From Hydrogenophilus thermoluteolus (lineage in GTDB: Bacteria; Pseudomonadota; Gammaproteobacteria; Burkholderiales; Rhodocyclaceae): 64,000 bases of DNA. A model generated the notes under the pieces. That model ran no database searches and was not told the DNA's origin. It saw only the letters and a list, made by a program, of their open reading frames with translations. The translations under genes and the position numbers were made by a program. The stretch is taken from the NCBI RefSeq assembly GCF_003574215.1, contig NZ_AP018558.1:2069501-2133500 (forward strand). The letters run 5' to 3'. Of this stretch, positions 34,134 to 41,374 are shown piece after piece. Position 1 is the stretch's first letter. Each line of letters begins with the position of its first letter.

Positions 34134-34383
34134 AATCATTCACGCAACCTATCGCGGTAATTACCAAATCGACCTCACCTTCTCTGATGGCCAGCACGGC
34201 ATCTTGGACGGTAAAGCACTCCTGCAGCGACAAGGCCCTCTGTTGGAGCCGCTGCGTGACGAAACCTATTTTCAGCGCTTTTTCCTCGATGCCGGAGCAC
34301 TTTGCTGGCCCAATGGCCTCGAACTCTCCCCTGCCACGCTGTACCAAAAAACCGTAACCCCACGCACATTGGCAACGACCTAA
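34126..34383 (+). CDS. DUF2442 protein, partner of the DUF4160 protein
   Basis: An 85-residue protein with the DUF2442 layout: IHATYRGNYQIDLTFSDGQHGILD, then a DETYFQRFFLDAGALCWPNGLELSP core. The ATG at 34126 overlaps the DUF4160 gene end by eight bases, so the pair is co-translated. It is likely a small cytoplasmic protein that binds its partner; the roles are not settled. Confidence 0.85.
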   Translation: MIKIIHATYRGNYQIDLTFSDGQHGILDGKALLQRQGPLLEPLRDETYFQRFFLDAGALCWPNGLELSPATLYQKTVTPRTLATT

Positions 34384-34432
34384 GGTACAATCGCCACCTT
34401 ACCCGCCAACCAAACGGGAAGAGGAGAACCCC

Positions 34433-34867
34433 ATGGACCTCAGCAACAAACCTGCGGATTTACCCACCGTCGAAGAACTCCTCGCGATGCCCGAAGAGGA
34501 GTACATGAACGAACGGCAACTCGCGTTCTTCCGCTGGCTGCTCCTCGAAGAAAAGCGCAAACTCATGGAAAACGCGCAACAAACCACGCAGCACCTCGCG
34601 GAAGAGAACGTCGCCACCCCGGATTGGACCGACCGCGCCACCATCGAAGAAGAACAGGCGCTCGAACTGCGCGTGCGTGACCGCGAACGCAAACTCATGA
34701 AAAAGATCGACGAAGCGCTCAAACGCATCGACGAAGGCACCTACGGCTACTGCGAAGAGACCGGAGAGCCGATCGGTCTCAGACGCCTCCTCGCGCGCCC
34801 CACCGCCACGCTCTCGATCGAAGCGCAAGAACGCCACGAACGGATGGAAAAACTGCGCGCCGGGTAA
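34433..34867 (+). CDS. dksA: RNA polymerase-binding transcription factor DksA
   Basis: DksA binds the RNA polymerase secondary channel and works with ppGpp. It has 144 residues and a strong GAGGAG ribosome site. The long coiled coil (residues about 30-100) carries the tip motif DWTDRA with two Asp residues, and the C-terminal fold starts GTYGYCEETGEPIGLRRLL. Only one of the four zinc-finger cysteines is present, a known single-Cys DksA variant. TACAAT at 34386-34391 could be its -10 box. Confidence 0.94.
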   Translation: MDLSNKPADLPTVEELLAMPEEEYMNERQLAFFRWLLLEEKRKLMENAQQTTQHLAEENVATPDWTDRATIEEEQALELRVRDRERKLMKKIDEALKRIDEGTYGYCEETGEPIGLRRLLARPTATLSIEAQERHERMEKLRAG

Positions 34868-34936
34868 CCGCCGCGCGCACTTTTTTCGAGCTGGCGCCTC
34901 CCGGTTTCTTCGCCGCAAACCGTTTTGCCCGCACCC

Positions 34937-36718
34937 ATGCCCGTTACGCCGATGCAGATCACCCTTCACGACACCCGAACCCGCAGCGACCGCCTTTTCA
35001 CCCCGGCCGACCCCAACCGCATCACGCTTTACGTCTGCGGCCCCACCGTCTACAACTACATCCACATCGGCAACGCCCGCCCCGTCGTCGTCTTCGACAC
35101 CTTCGTGCGCCTCCTGCGCCTGGCCTACCCCACCGTCCGCTACGCGCGCAACATCACCGACGTCGACGACAAAATCAACGCCGCCGCCGCAGCCGAAGGC
35201 ATCCCCATCCGGCAACTCGCCGAACGCTACGCCCAGGCGTTTCACGAAGACATCGCTCAACTCGGCGCGCTCCCGCCCGACGTCGAACCCTACGCCACCG
35301 ACCACATCCCGGAGATGATCGCGCTCATCGAGCGGCTGATCGCCCGCGGCCACGCCTACGAAGCCGAAGGGCACGTCCTCTTCCACGTCCCCTCGGACCC
35401 CTCCTACGGCTGCCTCTCCCACCGCCAGCGCGACGAAATGATCGCCGGCGCGCGTGTCGAAGTCGCCCCGTACAAAAAAGACCCGGCCGACTTCGTCCTC
35501 TGGAAACCCTCCCCGCCCGAACTCCCCGGCTGGGACTCCCCGTGGGGCCGCGGCCGCCCGGGCTGGCACATCGAATGCACCGCGATGATCGCCAAACACC
35601 TGGGGCTTCCCATCGACATCCACGGCGGCGGGCAAGACCTCATCTTCCCCCACCACGAAAACGAAATCGCGCAAGGCTGCTGCGCCCACGGCACCAGCGA
35701 ATACGCCCGCTACTGGATGCACAACGGCTACCTCACCATCGCCGGCGAAAAAATGTCCAAATCGCTCGGCAACTTCCGCACCGTGCGCGAACTCCTCGCC
35801 CAATACCCGGGCGAAGTGATCCGCGCCGTGCTCCTTACGGGCCACTACCGCAAACCGCTCGACTTCACCCCCGAAGCGCTCGCGCAAGCCGCGCGCGCGC
35901 TCGACCGCCTCTACACCACGCTTGCGCGCACCGCGGAAATCCCGCCCGCCGCGATCGACCTCACCGCATGGGGCCGCGCCATCGGTCTCTCGGAAACCCG
36001 CATCACCCAACTCACCCAACGATTCGGCCCCACCCACACCCCGTGGGACGCCACTCAAGGCCCCAACCCCGCCTACCCGGGCCTTTCGCCTCAGGACGCC
36101 CACCACCCAAGCGCCTTGACCGCAGAAACCGCCTCAAGCGCCCCCGCTGCAAACCCCGCCCCGCAACTCCTCGGCCTTGGTGCCCACCCAGCGGTCGTTG
36201 CCGCGCTGGCGAACGACTGCAACACCCCAGCAGCCCTTGCGGCGCTCCACGAACTCGCCGCAGAACTGCGCGCCCAACCCACGCCGGAGCGCAAAGCGGC
36301 GTTCCTGGCCAGCGCCGAACTCCTCGGGCTCCTCTACACCGGCCTACCAGCCTGGCGCCAGGGCCTCCCAGCCCAACCTACTATCGCCACGCCCCACACA
36401 GCGGCATCTGGCCAAAGCGAACCCAGTCCCGACGTCCCGGCGCACCCCAACCCGACCACCCCGCCAACCGCGGACACGGGCACCGCGGGTGCTGACCGCA
36501 CCTGCGCTGCGGATACCGCGGGCGCTGCCCCTGCTTCTGGCACCCTGACCCACCCGCTCACCCCGGAAACCATCGAAGCGCTCATCGCGGAACGGGCCGC
36601 CGCCCGCAAAGCACGCGACTTCGCCCGCGCCGACGCCATTCGCGCACAACTCCTGGAAGCAGGCATCATCCTCGAAGACACCCCCAGCGGCACTTCGTGG
36701 CGGCGGAAAATAACTTGA
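34937..36718 (+). CDS. cysS: Cysteinyl-tRNA synthetase with low-complexity inserts
   Basis: A class I aminoacyl-tRNA synthetase charging tRNA-Cys. Visible are the zinc Cys region LYVCGPTVYNYIHIGNARP (HIGN signature), GWHIECTAM, the histidine cluster IFPHHENEIAQ and KMSKSLGN near residue 270. The protein is about 590 residues against a usual 460. Two Pro/Ala/Thr-rich inserts (nt about 36021-36180 and 36370-36555) interrupt the C-terminal anticodon-binding region, which resumes with ARADAIRAQLLEAGIILEDTP. Starts at 34937 and 34952 are both reasonable; no ribosome site decides. Confidence 0.93.
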   Translation: MPVTPMQITLHDTRTRSDRLFTPADPNRITLYVCGPTVYNYIHIGNARPVVVFDTFVRLLRLAYPTVRYARNITDVDDKINAAAAAEGIPIRQLAERYAQAFHEDIAQLGALPPDVEPYATDHIPEMIALIERLIARGHAYEAEGHVLFHVPSDPSYGCLSHRQRDEMIAGARVEVAPYKKDPADFVLWKPSPPELPGWDSPWGRGRPGWHIECTAMIAKHLGLPIDIHGGGQDLIFPHHENEIAQGCCAHGTSEYARYWMHNGYLTIAGEKMSKSLGNFRTVRELLAQYPGEVIRAVLLTGHYRKPLDFTPEALAQAARALDRLYTTLARTAEIPPAAIDLTAWGRAIGLSETRITQLTQRFGPTHTPWDATQGPNPAYPGLSPQDAHHPSALTAETASSAPAANPAPQLLGLGAHPAVVAALANDCNTPAALAALHELAAELRAQPTPERKAAFLASAELLGLLYTGLPAWRQGLPAQPTIATPHTAASGQSEPSPDVPAHPNPTTPPTADTGTAGADRTCAADTAGAAPASGTLTHPLTPETIEALIAERAAARKARDFARADAIRAQLLEAGIILEDTPSGTSWRRKIT

Positions 36719-36739
36719 AATTTTTTGAACACAAAAATG

Positions 36740-36767
36740 TTGACTTACAGGAATCTCTTTGTACAAT
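36740..36767 (+). promoter_or_regulatory. Sigma-70 promoter of the polysaccharide locus
   Basis: TTGACT (36740-36745) and TACAAT (36762-36767) are separated by 16 bp and precede the GfcA-like gene by about 30 bp. The stretch is much more A/T-rich than the cysS end upstream. It is the best -35/-10 pair seen in this part of the window. Confidence 0.65.
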
Positions 36768-36797
36768 GATGGATATGTCCCATCAGGAGTGATCGCC

Positions 36798-37106
36798 ATG
36801 AACAAACGCATCGTCCCAGCCTTATTATTCTCTTTATTCCTGACCAGTAGCCAAGCATTCGCTCAAGTGCCGCAGGGTGGCGCAGCTCCGGGAACAGGCG
36901 CAGCAGGTTCAGGTGCTGGCTCAGCTGCAAGCACTGGGGCTGCTGGTGGCGCAGGTGCAACAGCTGCAACTGGCGCGGCAATAGGTGGAATCAGTATCGG
37001 TGCTGCAGTAGGTCTAGGTGTGTTAGCGGTTGCAGCCGTAGCAGCGGCATCCGGTAGTGATGGCGGCACAACCGGCACTACAGGAACAACCGGTACGACG
37101 CAATAA
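36798..37106 (+). CDS. Small Gly/Ala/Thr-rich secreted or membrane protein, GfcA-like
   Basis: A 102-residue protein with an AGGAGT ribosome site and a signal peptide (VPALLFSLFLTSSQAFA). A Gly/Ala-rich middle follows, then one hydrophobic helix (GISIGAAVGLGVLAVAAVAAA) and a Gly-Thr-Thr repeat tail. The composition and position before GfcB/GfcC/GfcD relatives match GfcA (YmcD), the threonine-rich first protein of the E. coli group 4 capsule operon. GfcA has no firmly known activity. A strong terminator hairpin directly follows, so this gene may be transcribed at a higher level than the rest. Confidence 0.72.
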   Translation: MNKRIVPALLFSLFLTSSQAFAQVPQGGAAPGTGAAGSGAGSAASTGAAGGAGATAATGAAIGGISIGAAVGLGVLAVAAVAAASGSDGGTTGTTGTTGTTQ

Positions 37107-37126
37107 CCTTGTCGCAAAAATTCGCT

Positions 37127-37160
37127 GAAAAAGGCCGAAGCGCGTTCTTCGGCCTTTTTC
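37127..37160 (+). terminator. Intrinsic terminator/attenuator between the GfcA-like and GfcB-like genes
   Basis: A perfect 14-bp stem (37127-37140 with 37147-37160) with a 6-base loop, GC-rich core GGCCGAAG and a T-run on the + strand (and an A-run for the other strand). It sits 12 bp before the GfcB-like start, so it probably lets only part of transcription through. Confidence 0.87.
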
Positions 37161-37171
37161 CTTGTCCGTTT

Positions 37172-37852
37172 ATGAAGCTTTTTCTCTTTTCTCTTTTAAT
37201 TATTTCTTTATACGGTTGCACCCCCGAGTCGAAGAGTCTTTTCGGAACCGTAACAACGCTGCTTCCTCATACCCGTAATGCTATCCAGCCCCAACTAAAT
37301 CCCGCCTATGCCTACCTCCGTGTCACAGCCGGAGACCGCGTCGCGTACCTCGTCAAAGGCTACGATGCTCCTGCCAAATTTGGTAGAATACGCTCGGTTT
37401 GGTATAGCCAGCAGGGCGAAGTGCTACAAATCGAAGATGGCCGGATCGTCGCTACCGCTGGTCTTACCACAGATTGGGTCGATGTTCGTTATCAGGATTT
37501 ACCCTCGTGGGAACGCACCCTGAACGAATCCGGTCCCTGGCACTATCAGCGCACGCGTGACCTCATGCCTGGATACCGTTTTGGCATTACTGAACGGCTC
37601 ACACTCAGTCGAATTCCTCCTCCAAAGACATACCATTTGGTAAACGTGGCCGCAACCGAACTGCAGTGGTTCGAAGAACGCACCGAACCCCTCTCGTCCG
37701 CCGCCAGCGAAACCGCACATCTCCCGCCTGCTCGCTATGCGGTTCTTAAAGCTCCAGTTCCTCTGGTGATATACGCGGAAGTCTGTCTAGATCCCCAACT
37801 TTGCCTTGCCTGGCAAGCTTGGCAACCAGAAAACTCCCGAAAAACGAACTGA
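37172..37852 (+). CDS. GfcB/YjbF-family capsule lipoprotein
   Basis: A 226-residue lipoprotein. The signal LFLFSLLIISLYGC has a lipobox cysteine near residue 16, then LNPAYAYLRVTAGDRVAYLVKGY, VWYSQQGEVLQIEDGRIV and TAGLTTDW, the YjbF/GfcB pattern. In E. coli the gfc and yjb operons use this protein for group 4 capsule or exopolysaccharide secretion, but its precise role is unknown. It starts just after the terminator hairpin. The stop overlaps the next ATG by one base (TGATG). Confidence 0.85.
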   Translation: MKLFLFSLLIISLYGCTPESKSLFGTVTTLLPHTRNAIQPQLNPAYAYLRVTAGDRVAYLVKGYDAPAKFGRIRSVWYSQQGEVLQIEDGRIVATAGLTTDWVDVRYQDLPSWERTLNESGPWHYQRTRDLMPGYRFGITERLTLSRIPPPKTYHLVNVAATELQWFEERTEPLSSAASETAHLPPARYAVLKAPVPLVIYAEVCLDPQLCLAWQAWQPENSRKTN

Positions 37853-40800
37853 TGCGGCGTGCTCCATACCTCGGTAACATTCTCTTTCTTACTACGCTTG
37901 TTCTTTGCTTTTCCGCTCTGATTGCGAACCCTTCACTCGCTGCAGAAGGGGGGCTACAAGACAAACAAGACAAGACAGTCGCCTCATGGCTCATTGAACA
38001 AGATCTCACCAACATTTACCTGCTAGGACTCATGGTGCTCGATGAGGAAGCCGCAGAGGAACAGGCCTACCTCAAACGCCAACTTCTGGTCGATTTTGCG
38101 CTCGATGAGCGAGCGGCAGACATAGATGTACGGCGACGTTTTACGGAATGGATATCAAGGCTCCCAACGACAGGACGTCTTATCCTAGAAAAACCTGATC
38201 CATACTGGTTACTCGCCCATCCCAAATTCGACCCACCACTTACCGCAAACAGACGGGTTGTTCTCAACCCTTACCCGCAAAGTGTCACGGTCATCACCCA
38301 TGACGGTTTCCGCTGCCATATTCGGTACACTCCCGGAGCCTACGTGCTCGCCTACTTGCGCGTCTGCGGCGAAGCGAAAGCACGTGACTACGCGTACATT
38401 GTGCAGCCCGACGGTCGCATCGAAAAGGCCGCGATCGCCAACTGGAACACAAGCGAACAAAATCCGCCGGCCCCGGGCGCTTGGATCTGGGCGCCTCCCC
38501 GAAATGATACCCGGTTGGCAAACATCACACCCCGACTCACTGCGTTCTTGGCCACGCAAGGACCGGCCTATCCTGACATAGATGAAGCTGTACATCCGGC
38601 GATACCACAAGGCTTGGCCGATGACCTGAAAAAACAACGCAGCATTACCGCCACTGCCAACGACTGGGGCTTCGCTGGGCTTTTGCAAACCCCTTCAGCA
38701 CGAATGGCCCCTGCTGGAACCATGCGTTTTCATTTCAGCCGAGTCTATCCCTATAACCGTGGTTCCGTTGTCTTCCAACCCACCGATTGGCTGGAAGCCG
38801 GGTTTCGCTACACCGATATCGCCAACCGCTTGTACGGTCCTGAAATTGCTGGGGATCAAACCTACAAAGACAAAAGTATCGACCTCAAACTCCTGCTCCA
38901 TGAAGAAACCGCTCACACTCCGGCGCTTGCACTGGGTGCCATCGACATTGGCGGGACCGGCCTCTTTTCCAGTGAGTACCTTGTGGCCAGCAAACGGTGG
39001 CGTAACCTTGATTTCTCTCTGGGCATCGGCTGGGGCTATCTTGCTGGGCGCGGAGACCTGAAAAACCCCTTCTCGCTTCTTTTCGGCAAACAGTTCGATG
39101 TCCGGTCGCGCAATGATTCGGCTGGCGGCACGCTCAACACCAACGCCTATTTCCGTGGCCGCGCCGCGCTCTTTGGCGGAGTCGAAATTCACGACATCCT
39201 ACCGGACCTCAATCTAAAAATCGAATACGAAGGAAACGACTACCGCCACGAACCACAAGACAACAATCAAAAACAAGGCGCCTCCTTCAACGTCGGGCTG
39301 GTCTGGAAAGTATCTCCTTCGGTGGATCTTCACGCCGCAATAGAACGTGGCGGGAAAGAGGCGATGCTTGGATTCACCTTTCACGGCGGACTCAACAGAC
39401 TCTCCATCCCCAAATTGCTCGACCCACCGGAACCCATCATCCGCCCCGAAGCGCCAACGGAACCAGCCAACTGGGCAGAAGTCGCACAAGAGATCGAGCG
39501 GCACACCCAGTGGCGCGTTTTACGGATTGAAAAACGTGGCGCCGCGCTCGTCTTGGTACTGGACAAAACCGAAGGCGCCTATTGGATCGGGCGAATAGAC
39601 CGCATCACAGCCATCTTGCACGCTGCCGCCCCCGCAGAAATCAAAGCCTTTTGGCTTATCGAAACCGCCCACGGTGTGGAAATTGCCAGCCAAAAAATTG
39701 ACCGAGGCGACTGGGTTCGCAAAAAAATTCGCTACACTGCCTATTATGATCGAACAGACCCCTTACGCTTCTATCCACCAGGAAGGCAACCCCTAGAAAA
39801 ACCCTACACACTTTGGGCAAACGAAACCGACTCTTTCCAAATCGGGCTTGCACCCTACTGGACACAAACCATCGGTGGTCCAGACGGATTCATCCTTTAC
39901 CAGACTGGCGCTACCGCCCCATTTACGTGGCATTTTGGCGAACGAACCTGGCTCTCTGGCCGCATCAATGCCCGTTTGCTCGACAATTATGAACAGTTCA
40001 AATACACCGCGCCTAGCCAACTCCCACGGGTTCGTACCTACTTGCGGGAATACCTCACCACATCGTCTGTAACGATCCCCAATTTACAAATTACCCACTG
40101 GGGTGAGCTGAATCGGAACCACTACTACAGCCTTTATGGTGGTCTTCTCGAACCCATGTTTGCCGGCATCGGCGCCGAATGGCTCTATCGCCCATGGCAA
40201 GGCAACTGGGCGTTCGGCGTCGATCTCAACTGGGTCAAACAACGCGCCTTTGAACAAGATTTCTCATTGCGTCACTACCATACCCTCACCGGGCACGCGA
40301 CACTCTATTGGAACACCCGCTGGCACGGCATTCAAGCCAAACTCCAAGTAGGCCAATATCTGGCAAAAGACCGCGGCGTAACGCTTGAACTCAGTCGTAC
40401 GTTCGATAACGGTGTCACCCTGGGCGCCTATGCCACCAAAACCGATGTCTCTGCAGCGCAATTCGGCGAAGGAAGTTTCGATAAAGGCATCTATGTCACA
40501 ATCCCATTCGATGCCATGCTGCCGCGAACAACCCCAGGAACCGCAAACTTTTTGTGGAACCCCTTGACCCGCGATGGCGGCGCAAGACTGTATCGGGCTC
40601 AGTCGCTCTATGAACTCACGCGCAGTCGCGATCGTAGAACTTCGCGACTCCACCCAGCAACCGATCAAAACGCGCCATCGATCCCTGGTCCGCAAGAGGC
40701 ATTGGCGGATTTTGGTGACACGCTCGTAGGCACATTCAACCTTTTGGACCATGTGTCATGGGGCAAAGCGGCCCTTTTGGGCGGCGGGCTTACCATTGCC

Positions 40801-41361
40801 GCCCACCGGTTTGATACCAAGTTCGACGACTGGGCAAAACGGCACCAATCGGGTACCTACAACAAGCTGGGTAATGCAACCAACCTGATTCCCTGGGGGC
40901 TAGCGCTTGGGGCCACCCTGCTCTGGAGCAGCAACGACGATTACGCTTCCGATACCGGCTGGACTGCGCTCAAAGCCGCCGGAATCGCGCTGGGAACAGA
41001 ACTAACTGCTAAATACCTTTTTGGCCGCGCTGCGCCACGCGAAGGAAACTCAGCAACCGTTTTTTCCTTGGGACGAAGCCTCAGAAAAGCCAGCTTTCCA
41101 TCAGGTCACGTGACCCTGGCATTCGCTCTGGCAACGCCCATTGCACGGCGTTACGACGCCCCGTGGCTCTACGGGCTGGCTGCTGCAACCGCCTTTGGTC
41201 GGGTACAATCACGGGAGCATTGGTTCTCGGATACCGTTGCCGGAGGCCTCTTGGGCTACGCGATTGGCACGCTCGTCGATACCTACGATCAACAAAATCG
41301 CGATTTTCGTATTGGCATCGATCCGGTCGAAAAACGGGTATTGATGGCTTGGGAATTTTGA
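37852..41361 (+). CDS. GfcC - YjbH/GfcD - PAP2 phosphatase fusion protein
   Basis: A 1169-residue envelope protein with a signal peptide (LFLTTLVLCFSALIANPSLA). Residues about 40-220 resemble GfcC (LPTTGRLILEKPDPYWL, ADPL-like LTANRRVVLNPYPQSVTVI). Residues about 240-900 resemble YjbH/GfcD, a predicted outer-membrane beta-barrel (SRVYPYNRGSVVFQPTDWLE, LYRPWQGNWAFGVDLNWVKQ). Residues about 950-1169 are a PAP2-type phosphatase with SFPSGHVTLAFA and SREHWFSDTVAGG and a KYLFGRAAPREG first motif. The known genes are normally separate, and a PAP2 domain on this protein is unexpected. It probably acts in the outer membrane/periplasm on polymer export or on a lipid pyrophosphate. Confidence 0.82.
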   Translation: MRRAPYLGNILFLTTLVLCFSALIANPSLAAEGGLQDKQDKTVASWLIEQDLTNIYLLGLMVLDEEAAEEQAYLKRQLLVDFALDERAADIDVRRRFTEWISRLPTTGRLILEKPDPYWLLAHPKFDPPLTANRRVVLNPYPQSVTVITHDGFRCHIRYTPGAYVLAYLRVCGEAKARDYAYIVQPDGRIEKAAIANWNTSEQNPPAPGAWIWAPPRNDTRLANITPRLTAFLATQGPAYPDIDEAVHPAIPQGLADDLKKQRSITATANDWGFAGLLQTPSARMAPAGTMRFHFSRVYPYNRGSVVFQPTDWLEAGFRYTDIANRLYGPEIAGDQTYKDKSIDLKLLLHEETAHTPALALGAIDIGGTGLFSSEYLVASKRWRNLDFSLGIGWGYLAGRGDLKNPFSLLFGKQFDVRSRNDSAGGTLNTNAYFRGRAALFGGVEIHDILPDLNLKIEYEGNDYRHEPQDNNQKQGASFNVGLVWKVSPSVDLHAAIERGGKEAMLGFTFHGGLNRLSIPKLLDPPEPIIRPEAPTEPANWAEVAQEIERHTQWRVLRIEKRGAALVLVLDKTEGAYWIGRIDRITAILHAAAPAEIKAFWLIETAHGVEIASQKIDRGDWVRKKIRYTAYYDRTDPLRFYPPGRQPLEKPYTLWANETDSFQIGLAPYWTQTIGGPDGFILYQTGATAPFTWHFGERTWLSGRINARLLDNYEQFKYTAPSQLPRVRTYLREYLTTSSVTIPNLQITHWGELNRNHYYSLYGGLLEPMFAGIGAEWLYRPWQGNWAFGVDLNWVKQRAFEQDFSLRHYHTLTGHATLYWNTRWHGIQAKLQVGQYLAKDRGVTLELSRTFDNGVTLGAYATKTDVSAAQFGEGSFDKGIYVTIPFDAMLPRTTPGTANFLWNPLTRDGGARLYRAQSLYELTRSRDRRTSRLHPATDQNAPSIPGPQEALADFGDTLVGTFNLLDHVSWGKAALLGGGLTIAAHRFDTKFDDWAKRHQSGTYNKLGNATNLIPWGLALGATLLWSSNDDYASDTGWTALKAAGIALGTELTAKYLFGRAAPREGNSATVFSLGRSLRKASFPSGHVTLAFALATPIARRYDAPWLYGLAAATAFGRVQSREHWFSDTVAGGLLGYAIGTLVDTYDQQNRDFRIGIDPVEKRVLMAWEF

Positions 41362-41374
41362 TGGGGTGGAAACT

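Noticed and set aside
34460..36106. 548-codon - strand frame opposite dksA and cysS
   Set aside because: Antisense shadow across two conserved genes.
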